A stretch of DNA of 42,439 nucleotides from Bradyrhizobium neotropicale (GTDB lineage: Bacteria > Pseudomonadota > Alphaproteobacteria > Rhizobiales > Xanthobacteraceae): contig NZ_LSEF01000048.1 of NCBI RefSeq assembly GCF_001641695.1, positions 18,895 through 61,333 on the forward strand, read 5' to 3'. Under the pieces are notes generated by a model. That model worked only from the letters and a program-made list of their open reading frames with translations. It had not been told where the DNA came from and did no database searches. Within the stretch, counting starts at the first letter, position 1, and each line of letters opens with the position of its first letter. Positions 8,002-15,628 of the stretch are shown one piece after another. Made by a program: the position numbers and the translations under genes.

Positions 8002-8877
8002 CTAGCTCCCGCCGTCCTCCGTAAGCCCCAAAAACCGCCGGATCGCGCCGAGCACCTCGGCTGGCCGATCGTGCTGCAGCCAGTGTCCGGCGCCGGCGAT
8101 GGTTTCGATTCGCGCCCGTTGAAAGTAGCGCTCCAGGCCAGCCGCCTTGGTGCCGGCGAGGAAGCTTTCGCCAGCATTCAAGAGCAGCGTCGGACAGGCG
8201 ATGCGCGCCCACAGCGCGACATGATCATCCGACCAGAGCCGGTGCGGCGCGCTGGTGCGCTGGTAGGGATCGAACTTCCAGCTATAGGTGCCATCCTCGT
8301 TCTGCCGCGTCCCGTGCGTTGCGAGGTGCAGTGCCAGTTCGCGCGACAGCCGCTTGTTGTAGGTGATCATCTGCGCCGCCGCGTCCTCGATCGAACGGTA
8401 GCGGCGCGGTGCGCGGTCATGGAGCTTGTCGAGCTGGCCGATCCATTTGGTGATGCGCTCGTGCGTCGGCGCCTTTGGCGCATCCGGCAGCACGGTCACG
8501 CCGTCGAGGACGACCAGCGAAGAGACCTGCTCGGGAAATGATCCCGAATAGATCAGGCTCACCATGCCACCCATCGAATGGCCGATGAGGATCACCTGCG
8601 GCGCCGCAATCGTGCGGACGAGCTGGGCGAGATCGTAGACATATTCCGTCAGCGCGTAGCTGCCGCCCCGGGTCCAGTCGGAATCGCCGTGCCCGCGCAG
8701 GTCGGGCGCGAGCACGTGAAAATGCGGTTGTAGCGATCGGGCGATGACGTCCCAGCTCCGGCAATGATCGCGGCCGCCGTGAACCAGGATGACGATCGGC
8801 GCGCCCTCATTGCCCCAGTCTGCATAATGCAGGCGCAGGCCGTGAGATTCGTAGTAGCGACTTTGCGGAACGAGCAT
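8002..8877 (-). CDS. Alpha/beta-hydrolase
   Basis: This 291-residue alpha/beta-hydrolase fold enzyme has no signal peptide and is probably cytoplasmic. It has an HGG oxyanion-hole segment (residues 33-35), a DLRGHGDSD strand-loop (59-67), the nucleophile elbow GHSMGG with Ser101, and the C-terminal catalytic His265 in GAGHWLQHDRP. These features suit an esterase, epoxide hydrolase or related enzyme. The substrate cannot be inferred. Its start lies 31 bp downstream of the stop of the LysE-type gene on the same strand, so the two are probably one transcript, possibly reaching back to the KAS and HxlR genes. Confidence 0.85.
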   Translation of the reverse strand: MLVPQSRYYESHGLRLHYADWGNEGAPIVILVHGGRDHCRSWDVIARSLQPHFHVLAPDLRGHGDSDWTRGGSYALTEYVYDLAQLVRTIAAPQVILIGHSMGGMVSLIYSGSFPEQVSSLVVLDGVTVLPDAPKAPTHERITKWIGQLDKLHDRAPRRYRSIEDAAAQMITYNKRLSRELALHLATHGTRQNEDGTYSWKFDPYQRTSAPHRLWSDDHVALWARIACPTLLLNAGESFLAGTKAAGLERYFQRARIETIAGAGHWLQHDRPAEVLGAIRRFLGLTEDGGS

Positions 8878-8908
8878 CGTGCTGCGATCCTCCTTGACTG
8901 GCGGCGCC

Positions 8909-9541
8909 CTAGCTATGCACGGGCCGCCGCGCCAGCGCGAGCGAGAGGCCGAGGCCTGCGATGAAGACGCCGGAGCCTTGCGTGAGGCGTCGCATCAGAT
9001 GCGGCCGGCCGATCAGGTGCCTGCGTGTCGCGGATGCCATCAGCACGACGACGACATCGGCGAGCGTGTTCAGCGCCACCGAGATCGCGCCGAGCATGAT
9101 GAATTGCAGGGTGGGGTTTGAGGCTGCCGGATCGAGGAACTGCGGAATGAAGGCGAGGAAGAATGCCGCGGTCTTCGGGTTCAGTGCCTCGACCAGCACG
9201 CCGTCGCGGAAGGCGCGCTTGTCGCCGACGGCCTCACTCTCGAGCGGTAGCGCGCGGCCGGCGCTGCGAAACGTACGGATGCCGAGCCACACCAGATACA
9301 GCGCGCCGACGAATTTTACGATGGCGAACAGCTCGGCGCTCGCCAGGAGGATCGCCGATATGCCGAGGCTGCCAGCCACCACGTGCACCAGTCCGCCCAG
9401 CGCCGTGCCCGCGGTCGATGCGAAGCCGCTTGCACGTCCTTCCGACAAGGTCCGCGCCGCGACGTAGAAGATGCCGGGGCCGGGCACGGCGGCAATGACA
9501 ACAGCCGCGGCCAGGAACAGCCAGATATTCGTTTCGCTCAT
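8909..9541 (-). CDS. LysE/RhtB-family amino-acid (or small-molecule) exporter
   Basis: This 210-residue inner-membrane protein with about six hydrophobic segments belongs to the LysE/RhtB exporter family. Hallmarks are the N-terminal PGPGIFYVAARTLSEGR motif (residues ~20-36), AGTALGGLVH, and NPKTAAFFLAFIPQF in the middle. Family members export amino acids, homoserine lactones or related compounds by proton-coupled transport; the substrate here is unknown. The ATG at 9541 places the first TM segment directly after a short N-terminus. A longer reading frame adds 24 polar residues that are not family-like. It lies 91 bp downstream of the KAS II gene and 31 bp upstream of the hydrolase gene on the same strand. 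Confidence 0.88.
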   Translation of the reverse strand: MSETNIWLFLAAAVVIAAVPGPGIFYVAARTLSEGRASGFASTAGTALGGLVHVVAGSLGISAILLASAELFAIVKFVGALYLVWLGIRTFRSAGRALPLESEAVGDKRAFRDGVLVEALNPKTAAFFLAFIPQFLDPAASNPTLQFIMLGAISVALNTLADVVVVLMASATRRHLIGRPHLMRRLTQGSGVFIAGLGLSLALARRPVHS

Positions 9542-9632
9542 CACGTGCACCGATCCATGCTTGGAGGTGGGCTCACAGCTCACCTGCTTGCCAACAAGTC
9601 CGGCCGCGCGCAAGCGGAGGATCGTCGCAATC

Positions 9633-10916
9633 CTACGGTCTTGACGAGATCGTTGAGTCGATCCGGCGGAAGATCACGCTGGCATTGACGCCACCGAAGC
9701 CGAATCCGTTGGAGATGGCATGTGTCAGCGGCATCGGTCGCGCCGCGCTGGAAACGATGTCGATGCCCTCGGCACCTGGATCGGGGCTTTCGAAGTTCAG
9801 CGTCGGCGGAGCGATCTGGTCGCGCAAAGCGAGGATGGTGAAGATCGCCTCCAGACCTCCGGCAGCGCCAAGCAGATGACCGGTGGCCGATTTTGTCGCG
9901 CTCACCGCGATGCTGGCGTTGCGGCCGAACAGCGCGCCGATCGCGGCAAGCTCGCTCTCGTCGCCGGCCGGCGTCGACGTCGCATGCGCATTCAGGTGCT
10001 GCAGGTCGGCTGGCGCAAGGCGCGCCTGCCGCAGCGCGATCTCCATGGCGCGCCGGGCGCCGTCGCCGTCCGGCGGACCCGACGTCATGTGATAGGCGTC
10101 GGCCGTCGTACCGTACCCGACGACTTCGGCGATCGGCGCAGCGCCGCGCGCGAGCGCGTGCTCCAGCTCCTCGATCACCAGAATGCCCGCGCCTTCACCC
10201 ATGACAAAGCCGTCGCGGTCGCGGTCGAACGGGCGCGAGGCACGCGCCGGCTCGTCGTTGAACCCGCTCGACAGCGCGCGTGCCGCGGCAAAGCCACCGA
10301 GGCTGACGAGATCGATGCAGGCTTCAGCACCGCCGCAGATCGCGACGTCGACCTCGCCGGCGCGGATCATGCGCGCGGCATCGCCGACCGCCTGCACTCC
10401 GGCGGCGCAGGCTGTGACCGGCGTTCCCAGCGGCCCCTTGTAGCCATGCTTGATCGAGACGTGGCCCGCGGCAAGATTGGCGAGGAACGACGGTATGGTG
10501 AACGGCGAGAGCCGGCGCACGCCGCGCTGGTCGGTGGTGCGCACCGCCTCGACCATCGCCGGAAATCCGCCGACGCCGGAGGCGATGATCGTCGCGGTCC
10601 GCTCCTGCGCGGCCGCATCCTGCGGCGCCCATCCGGCCTGCACGACCGCTTCCGCGGTGGCAAGCAGTGCAAACAGGATGAAGCGGTCCATCTTGCGCTG
10701 ATCCTTTGGCGCGGCTGCCTGTGCCGGATCGAAGCCGCCTTCGAGGTCGACGGTCTTGTCGGGTACGAGCCCGGCAATGCGCGCCGGCAGTGTCTGCGAC
10801 CACTCGGGCAGCGCGCGAAGCCCGCTGCGCCCGGCGAGCAGCCGGCGCCACGACAGTTCGACACCGCAGCCGAGCGGAGACACCGCCCCCATTCCCGTCA
10901 CGACGATACGACGCAT
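9633..10916 (-). CDS. fabF: Beta-ketoacyl-ACP synthase II (FabF-like)
   Basis: This 427-residue condensing enzyme elongates acyl-ACP with malonyl-ACP. The Cys-His-His catalytic set is complete: Cys170 in VTACAAGVQAVGDA, His311 in NAHATSTPAGD and His347 in KSATGHLLGAAGG, with the conserved Lys342. The N-terminus RRIVVTGMGAVSPLG and the C-terminal SNGFGFGGVNAS are typical KAS II. No acpP or fabG accompanies it, so it may be a secondary FabF rather than the housekeeping copy. Its start codon is one base after the stop of the HxlR-type gene (TGA-C-ATG), a strong sign of translational coupling and shared regulation. The specialised KAS NodE belongs to the same family, but nothing here suggests nodulation genes. 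Confidence 0.93.
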   Translation of the reverse strand: MRRIVVTGMGAVSPLGCGVELSWRRLLAGRSGLRALPEWSQTLPARIAGLVPDKTVDLEGGFDPAQAAAPKDQRKMDRFILFALLATAEAVVQAGWAPQDAAAQERTATIIASGVGGFPAMVEAVRTTDQRGVRRLSPFTIPSFLANLAAGHVSIKHGYKGPLGTPVTACAAGVQAVGDAARMIRAGEVDVAICGGAEACIDLVSLGGFAAARALSSGFNDEPARASRPFDRDRDGFVMGEGAGILVIEELEHALARGAAPIAEVVGYGTTADAYHMTSGPPDGDGARRAMEIALRQARLAPADLQHLNAHATSTPAGDESELAAIGALFGRNASIAVSATKSATGHLLGAAGGLEAIFTILALRDQIAPPTLNFESPDPGAEGIDIVSSAARPMPLTHAISNGFGFGGVNASVIFRRIDSTISSRP

Positions 10917-10917
10917 G

Positions 10918-11433
10918 TCAGTCTCCAGCCGGCGCGACGGCCGGGTTCATGGCCTTGAGCGAGGCGAGCCGCTGCCGCATCCCGCGGCTCGCGCGCGGCC
11001 CGGCGATGACCACCGCATTGGCGAGCGTGATCGGATGCATGTCGGCGGCGTCGACGACGACCGGATCGAGCGGACGAATGTCGTCCCGGTTCGCCAGCAG
11101 GATGGCCTCGCCTTTTGGCGCGAGATGCTTGTTGCCCCAGGCGAGCAGCGCCACGATCACCGGGAAGAAGTCGCGCGCCTTGGATGTCAGAACATATTCG
11201 TAGCGCGGCGGGCGCTCATGATAGCGGCGGCGGACGAACATGCCGGTCTCGGTGAGATGGGCGAGGCGCCGCGACAGGATGTTCGGCGCGATTCCGAGAC
11301 TTTGCGAAAACTCGTCGAAGCGCGTGGCGCCCTGAAACGCATCGCGCAGAATCAGGATGCTCCACCATTCGCCGACCGTTTCCACGGCGCGGCCTACCGG
11401 GCATTCCAGGATGGAGGGGGATTTGGGCTGCAT
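10918..11433 (-). CDS. HxlR-family winged-helix transcriptional regulator
   Basis: This 171-residue HxlR/MarR-like regulator has its winged-helix domain at residues ~10-105: CPVGRAVETVGEWWSILILRD, then FDEFSQSLGIAPNILSRRLAHLTETG (recognition helix) and the RRRYHERPPRYEYVLT wing. Cys11 sits at the position where many HxlR proteins carry a redox- or electrophile-sensing cysteine. The ~60-residue C-terminal extension has no recognised domain. The gene heads a leftward group with the KAS II gene (one-base spacing), a LysE-type exporter and a hydrolase. A perfect inverted repeat 17-41 bp upstream of its start is a likely autoregulatory operator. No clear Shine-Dalgarno sequence precedes the ATG. 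Confidence 0.9.
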   Translation of the reverse strand: MQPKSPSILECPVGRAVETVGEWWSILILRDAFQGATRFDEFSQSLGIAPNILSRRLAHLTETGMFVRRRYHERPPRYEYVLTSKARDFFPVIVALLAWGNKHLAPKGEAILLANRDDIRPLDPVVVDAADMHPITLANAVVIAGPRASRGMRQRLASLKAMNPAVAPAGD

Positions 11434-11449
11434 GGCGTGAAGCTAGGGT

Positions 11450-11474
11450 AGTGACTTTCAAAATGCAAGTCACT
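11450..11474. promoter_or_regulatory. Putative HxlR operator (perfect 8-bp inverted repeat)
   Basis: AGTGACTT-N9-AAGTCACT lies just upstream of the hxlR-type start at 11433. On the minus strand it overlaps a possible promoter (TTGCAT, 17-bp spacer, TAGCTT), where a bound dimer would block RNA polymerase. HxlR proteins bind as dimers to spaced inverted repeats near their own promoters. Assigning this site to this regulator is an inference from position and symmetry. Confidence 0.6.
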
Positions 11475-11574
11475 CGTTAGAGAGCCTCAAACCGCGGGTG
11501 GAGCGAGCCGCGAGAATGGGAAGGGGCCGTGATTTGAAGTTCGTGTTGGGGAGTGGCGTCCGCGCACGTTGTTC

Positions 11575-11654
11575 CGTCATTGCGAGTGCAGCGAAGCAAT
11601 CCAAAGTCTTGCCGTAGTGACAGACTGGATTGCTTCGCTGCGCTCGCAATGACG
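11575..11654. repeat. Repeat family A, copy 2 (80-bp palindrome)
   Basis: The second 80-bp copy, with arms CGTCATTGCGAGTGCAGCG / CGCTGCGCTCGCAATGACG. It lies with the family E element in the 418-bp gap (11434-11851) between the hxlR-type gene and the polyprenyl synthase gene. Apart from the operator, the A and E repeats are all that I see in that gap. Confidence 0.9.
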
Positions 11655-11684
11655 AGGTGGAAGCAACGCGCACATCTGCATCAC

Positions 11685-11813
11685 CGTCACCCTGAGGTGC
11701 CGCAGCGTTAGCGGAGGCCTCGAAGGGCGGCGGCCCCGCTGCATCCGGGCGTTCATCCTTCGAGGCTTCCGGCGCGGCGCCATGCACCGCGCCGCTCGTG
11801 CCTCAGGATGACG
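11685..11813. repeat. Repeat family E (129-bp palindrome)
   Basis: A long imperfect palindrome with outer arms CGTCACCCTGAGG / CCTCAGGATGACG and inner arms GGCCTCGAAGG / CCTTCGAGGC. Only one copy was noticed here, but the structure parallels the other intergenic palindromes. It ends 39 bp before the stop of the leftward polyprenyl synthase gene. Confidence 0.75.
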
Positions 11814-11851
11814 GAGCTAATTGCAGCGCAAGAGGCGTTGAGCCGTCTCGC

Positions 11852-12859
11852 CTAGTGCGACCGCGCCAGACAGAACGCCACCACCTGCTCCAGCGCGCTC
11901 TTCATCGGCGAGGGCGGGAACAGCGCGAGCGCATCCACCGCCATGGCGCCGTAGTGCTGGGCGCGGCTGAGGGTGTCCTCGAGCGCGCGGTGCTTGTTCA
12001 TGAGGCCGATGGCGTGGTCGAGGTCGGCATCGCCGATTTCGCCGCGCTCGAGCGCCCGGATCCAGAAGGCGCGCTCGGTGTCGTTGCCGCGGCGGAAGGC
12101 GAGCACCACGGGCAGCGTGATCTTGCCTTCGCGGAAATCGTCACCGGTGTTCTTGCCGAGCTTGGCGCTCTTGCCGCCATAGTCGAGCACGTCGTCGACG
12201 AGCTGGAAGGCGATGCCGAGATTCATGCCGACCGAGCGGCAGGCGGTCTGCTCCGCCTTCGGGCGGTTGGCGATCACGGGGCCGACCTCGCAGGCGGCCG
12301 CGAACAGCTCGGCCGTCTTGCCGCGGATCACGGCGAGATATTCGTCCTCGGTGGTTGCGGTGTTCTTGGCGGCGGCAAGCTGCATCACCTCGCCCTCGGC
12401 GATGGTCGCGGCGGCCGCGGAGAGGATGTCGAGCGCGCGCAGCGAGCCGACCTCTACCATCATGCGGAAGGCCTGGCCGAGCAGGAAGTCGCCGACGAGC
12501 ACGCTCGCCTCGTTGCCCCAGAGCATGCGCGCGGACAGTTTGCCGCGGCGCATCTCGCTCTCGTCGACGACGTCGTCGTGGAGGAGTGTCGCGGTATGCA
12601 TGAACTCGACGGAGGCGGCGAGCTTGATGTGGCCGTCGCCGGTGTAGCCGGCGAGGTTGGCCATGGCGAGCGTCAGCATCGGCCGCAGGCGTTTCCCGCC
12701 GGAGGAGATCAGGTGGTTGGCGACCTCCGGGATCATGGTCACCTCGGAGCCGGTCCGCGACAGGATGGTCGCGTTGACGCGCTCCATGTCGGGGGCGACA
12801 AGGGCAACCAGCTCTTCGATCGACGCGCCGGGGGATTCGAAAGGTACGATGACGGCCAC
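11852..12859 (-). CDS. ispB: Trans-polyprenyl diphosphate synthase (octaprenyl-type)
   Basis: This enzyme condenses isopentenyl diphosphate units onto an allylic primer to make the long isoprenoid side chain of ubiquinone. Both aspartate-rich Mg-binding motifs are present: FARM HDDVVDE (Asp95, Asp96, Asp99) and SARM LVDDVLD (Asp222, Asp223, Asp226). The GGKRLRP primer-binding segment is at ~54-60. I chose the GTG at 12859 (335 residues) because a GGAGA ribosome-binding site sits 5 bp before it and VAVIVPFESPGASIEE is then the usual N-terminus. A TTG four codons upstream is the alternative. Chain length cannot be read with certainty; alphaproteobacteria generally make decaprenyl or related chains. 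The gene diverges from the DUF2007 gene. Confidence 0.93.
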   Translation of the reverse strand: MAVIVPFESPGASIEELVALVAPDMERVNATILSRTGSEVTMIPEVANHLISSGGKRLRPMLTLAMANLAGYTGDGHIKLAASVEFMHTATLLHDDVVDESEMRRGKLSARMLWGNEASVLVGDFLLGQAFRMMVEVGSLRALDILSAAAATIAEGEVMQLAAAKNTATTEDEYLAVIRGKTAELFAAACEVGPVIANRPKAEQTACRSVGMNLGIAFQLVDDVLDYGGKSAKLGKNTGDDFREGKITLPVVLAFRRGNDTERAFWIRALERGEIGDADLDHAIGLMNKHRALEDTLSRAQHYGAMAVDALALFPPSPMKSALEQVVAFCLARSH

Positions 12860-12989
12860 GCCGGTCTCCAATATTTGCCCCGGAGGGGCTATTCTGATGG
12901 AAAGACAATAGAAACTGCGGGCGGATGCGGCAAGGGCTGTGGAACCATTGACATTTGCCGCTTACACCCTTTCAGGCAGGAGGCCCGTT

Positions 12990-13217
12990 TTGCGCGAACT
13001 GGTTCGGACCAACGATATGGTGCTGGTGTCGGCGATCGGCGCGCTGCTCGACAGCGCGAACATCCATCATCTGGTGCTGGACCAGAACATGAGCATCATC
13101 GAGGGCTCGCTCGGCATCCTGCCGCGGCGCATCCTGGTCCACGAGGAGGATGCCCGGGAGGCGCGGCAGCTCCTGACCGAGGCCGGGCTCAGTCACGAAT
13201 TGCGCGGCGATGATTGA
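12990..13217 (+). CDS. DUF2007-family small protein (TTG start)
   Basis: This 75-residue protein resembles DUF2007 (putative signal-transducing) proteins: RELVRTNDMVLVSAIGALL, then HHLVLDQNMSIIEGSLGILPRRILV and a short helical C-terminus. The function is unknown. The start was decided by the ribosome-binding site: GCAGGAGG lies 6 bp before a TTG at 12990, and the following residues match the usual family N-terminus. An upstream in-frame GTG at 12939 lacks such a site and adds 17 unrelated residues. A TTGACA hexamer at 12948-12953 could be a -35 element. The C-terminal end overlaps the methyltransferase gene by 8 bp, indicating translational coupling. Confidence 0.82.
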   Translation: MRELVRTNDMVLVSAIGALLDSANIHHLVLDQNMSIIEGSLGILPRRILVHEEDAREARQLLTEAGLSHELRGDD

Positions 13218-13977
13218 AGCCCAGGCAGATATCACCGAAGACGCCTTTCTCGGCGGACAGTTGCGGCTGAGGCAGAAGCGGTCCGGCCACCGGGCCGGGC
13301 ACGACGCCATTCTGCTCGCGGCAGCGACGCGGGCTGAGGCAGGCGAGCGGGTGGTCGATTTCGGCGCCGGTGTTGGCGCGGCCGGGCTGGCGCTCGCCCG
13401 GCGCGTCGCCGGGATCCGGCTCAGCCTGGTCGAGATCGATCCGGAGCTGGCGGAACTCGCGCGCGCCAATGCGGCGGCGAACGCGATCCCCGCCGATGTG
13501 ATCGTGCTCGACGTCGCGACTGATGCGTCGGCCTTTGCGGCGAACGGGCTTCCGCCCGACAGCGCCGACGTGGTGCTGATGAACCCGCCCTTCAACGACC
13601 CGGCACGACATCGCGGCTCGCCGGATCAGGCGCGCCACACCGCGCATGTGGCGACCGACGAGACGCTGCATGCTTGGGTGCATGCAGCGCGGCGTATCCT
13701 CAAGTCGGGCGGCGCGCTGACCTTGATCTGGCGCGCGGATGGGATAGCGGAGGTGTTGGCAGCGCTGTCACGCGGTTTCGGCGGCTTGTCCATCCTGGCC
13801 GTTCATGGCGAGGCGGGACGGCCCGCGATCCGCGTGCTGGTGCATGCGGTCAAAGGCGGCCGTGCACCGACGCGGCTGCTGCCGGGGCTGATGCTTAACG
13901 AAGCGTCAAGCGTGCCCAAAAATGAGGTCAACGAGATTCTGGAAGGGAGAGCGGTTCTGCCGCTGGCGGAGCCGTGA
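13210..13977 (+). CDS. SAM-dependent methyltransferase, TrmN6/YfiC-like (N6-adenine)
   Basis: This 255-residue Rossmann-fold methyltransferase has the SAM-binding loop VVDFGAGVGAAGLALA (residues ~48-63), an acidic VEIDPEL after strand 2, and the NPPF catalytic motif (125-128) typical of enzymes that methylate exocyclic amino groups of adenine or guanine. Length and N-terminal DAFLGGQLRLRQKRSGHRAGHDAI match the TrmN6 group, which methylates A37 of tRNA-Val in E. coli. RNA is therefore the most likely substrate, though related PrmC/RsmC-like targets are possible. It overlaps the DUF2007 gene by 8 bp and likely shares its mRNA. Confidence 0.85.
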   Translation: MIEAQADITEDAFLGGQLRLRQKRSGHRAGHDAILLAAATRAEAGERVVDFGAGVGAAGLALARRVAGIRLSLVEIDPELAELARANAAANAIPADVIVLDVATDASAFAANGLPPDSADVVLMNPPFNDPARHRGSPDQARHTAHVATDETLHAWVHAARRILKSGGALTLIWRADGIAEVLAALSRGFGGLSILAVHGEAGRPAIRVLVHAVKGGRAPTRLLPGLMLNEASSVPKNEVNEILEGRAVLPLAEP

Positions 13978-13981
13978 GGAC

Positions 13982-14080
13982 CTACTGCGGAACTGATTCC
14001 GATTGCTGTTCCTGCGGGGACGTGAAGCGAAGCGCCGTGAAAAGCGCGCCGATCAACAGCAGCAGCAGGTAGATCTTCAT
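13982..14080 (-). CDS. Small single-span membrane peptide, 32 residues
   Basis: On the minus strand an ATG at 14080 opens a 32-codon frame ending in TAG. The product begins MKIYLLLLLIGALFTALRF and ends in a polar SPQEQQSESVPQ tail. That is one hydrophobic helix of about 14 residues after a single Lys, like a small membrane-anchored peptide or a signal-anchor. GGAG lies 8 bp before the ATG. The frame fills most of the 216-bp gap between the methyltransferase stop and the S49 peptidase start and is antisense to both. I do not recognise a family. The evidence is the ribosome-binding site, the amphipathic layout and the lack of anything else in the gap. Confidence 0.6.
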   Translation of the reverse strand: MKIYLLLLLIGALFTALRFTSPQEQQSESVPQ

Positions 14081-14193
14081 GGTGTTTTCTCCGCTGCCTC
14101 ATTGCAGCTTCCCAATGGCTGCTTTGCAAAACACGTTCCAGGCATCGTCAATGACAGTCGCGTGATAAGAAATGGTTAAAGTGAGGTAACGGC

Positions 14194-15102
14194 ATGGCCG
14201 AGCATTTGAACGATCGCGGAGGCTCCGGCCTGGCCGACAAATTCATGCAATATCTGCCGGCGCGGTTTCGCCCGGGCGCGGCAATCGTGCCGGTGGTGCG
14301 GCTGTCGGGTGTAATCGGTGCGGTGACGCCGTTGCGTCCAGGCATGACGCTCACGGGCGTCGCCCGGGTGCTGGAGCGGGCCTTCGCCTTCCGTAATGCC
14401 AAGGCGGTGGCGCTTGTGATCAATTCGCCCGGCGGCTCGCCGGTGCAGTCACGCCAGATCTATCTGCGCATCAAGCAGCTCGCGGCGGAGAAGAAGCTGC
14501 CGGTGCTGGTGTTCGTCGAGGACGTCGCGGCCTCCGGCGGCTACATGATCGCCTGCGCAGGCGACGAGATCTTCTGCGATCCCTCCTCGATCCTTGGCTC
14601 GATCGGCGTGGTCGGCGGCAGTTTCGGTTTCCAGGAGGCGATCAAGCGGCTCGGCATCGAGCGGCGGCTCTACACGGCCGGCGCACACAAGGCGATGCTC
14701 GATCCGTTCCTTCCCGAAAATCCCGATGACGTGGCAAGGCTCAAGTCGATCCAGCGCGAAATCCACGACATCTTCATTGCACTGGTGAAGGAGAGCCGCG
14801 GCGCGCGGCTGAAGGGGGCCGACGATACCCTGTTCACCGGCGAATATTGGGCCGGCGAGAGCGCGATCTCGCTGGGGCTGGCCGACGGCATCGGCGATAT
14901 CCGCTCAACTCTTCGTGCCCGCTATGGCGAGAAGGTTCTCACCCCCGTGATCGCGCAGCCGACCGGGTTGCTCTCCGGCCTGTTCGGCCGGAAAGCACCC
15001 GGCGCGGGCCAGCTCTCGGCCCTGGAATCGGTGGCCGGCTTGCCGGACGAGCTGATCTCGGCGCTGGAAACCAGGGCGATTTGGGCGAAATTCGGGTTCT
15101 AG
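14194..15102 (+). CDS. S49-family serine peptidase (SppA/SohB-like)
   Basis: This 302-residue single-domain member of the SppA/SohB signal-peptide peptidase family degrades cleaved signal peptides or membrane-protein fragments. The Ser-Lys dyad is visible: Ser114 in DVAASGGYMIA and Lys166 in YTAGAHKAMLDPF. The oxyanion region VINSPGGSP (75-83) and SSILGSIGVV (131-140) are also present. There is no strong N-terminal TM segment (only weak hydrophobicity at 28-45), unlike long SppA, so membrane attachment may be peripheral. AGGT lies before the ATG. A small membrane-protein gene follows 105 bp downstream and may be co-transcribed. Confidence 0.9.
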   Translation: MAEHLNDRGGSGLADKFMQYLPARFRPGAAIVPVVRLSGVIGAVTPLRPGMTLTGVARVLERAFAFRNAKAVALVINSPGGSPVQSRQIYLRIKQLAAEKKLPVLVFVEDVAASGGYMIACAGDEIFCDPSSILGSIGVVGGSFGFQEAIKRLGIERRLYTAGAHKAMLDPFLPENPDDVARLKSIQREIHDIFIALVKESRGARLKGADDTLFTGEYWAGESAISLGLADGIGDIRSTLRARYGEKVLTPVIAQPTGLLSGLFGRKAPGAGQLSALESVAGLPDELISALETRAIWAKFGF

Positions 15103-15207
15103 GGGCGGCCGCCCCCGCGCCATTTGGTCCAAACCGAGCCAATTGCAGCGCAGGCGCGTCTGCGCGAGAATGCGCGTGGGGGCTGAGCTTTGAACAAGGA
15201 TCGACCG

Positions 15208-15399
15208 ATGCCGCCGTTCGTCGCTTTCGCGGGCGTCCTGGGCGGGCTTGCCGTGGTCCGCTGGGCCTACAAGACCGCCATTCGGATCAACCAGGAGCTG
15301 GAGGAGATGCGCCTGTCGCGCGTCGCCGAAACCGCCCGCATGGGGGAAATCCAGACGCTGAAGCGTGACCCCGTGACCGGAGCCTATCGCCCGGGTTAG
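15208..15399 (+). CDS. Small membrane protein of unknown function
   Basis: This 63-residue protein has an N-terminal hydrophobic segment (PPFVAFAGVLGGLAVVRW, residues ~2-19) followed by a charged, helical, possibly coiled-coil region (INQELEEMRLSRVAETA) and a polar C-terminus. I do not recognise the family. The ATG at 15208 has AAGGA 7 bp upstream. A TTG at 15190 would add six polar residues in front of the membrane segment and lacks a ribosome-binding site. The position just after the S49 peptidase gene hints at a shared envelope role. Confidence 0.7.
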   Translation: MPPFVAFAGVLGGLAVVRWAYKTAIRINQELEEMRLSRVAETARMGEIQTLKRDPVTGAYRPG

Positions 15400-15420
15400 C
15401 TCTCTCCATGAGCTGCTGCC

Positions 15421-15512
15421 GTAGGGTGGGCAAAGCGAAGCGTGCCCACCGCGAGGATCGCTGTCTTGGAAAGATGGTGGGCACGGCGTAAGAGCGCCTT
15501 TGCCCACCCTAC
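15421..15512. repeat. Repeat family B, copy 2 (92-bp palindrome)
   Basis: Starts GTAGGGTGGGCAAAGCGAAG, has inner GTGCCCACC / GGTGGGCAC arms and ends CGCCTTTGCCCACCCTAC. It begins 21 bp after the small membrane-protein stop and 116 bp before glyQ. The remaining sequence up to glyQ shows no clear feature. Confidence 0.9.
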
Positions 15513-15628
15513 CGCATTGGGATGATGGGCTGTTTGGCCCGAATCCACCCCCTTCGCCTTGATTCCCATCCCCGCCGTCGATACGGTCCCGCGCGATTCA
15601 AACCCCCCCGCGAGAGCCTGATCCGACG

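Noticed and set aside
9633..10916. KAS II gene considered as nodE (nodulation)
   Set aside because: No other nod genes, no nod box, and the linkage is to an HxlR regulator.
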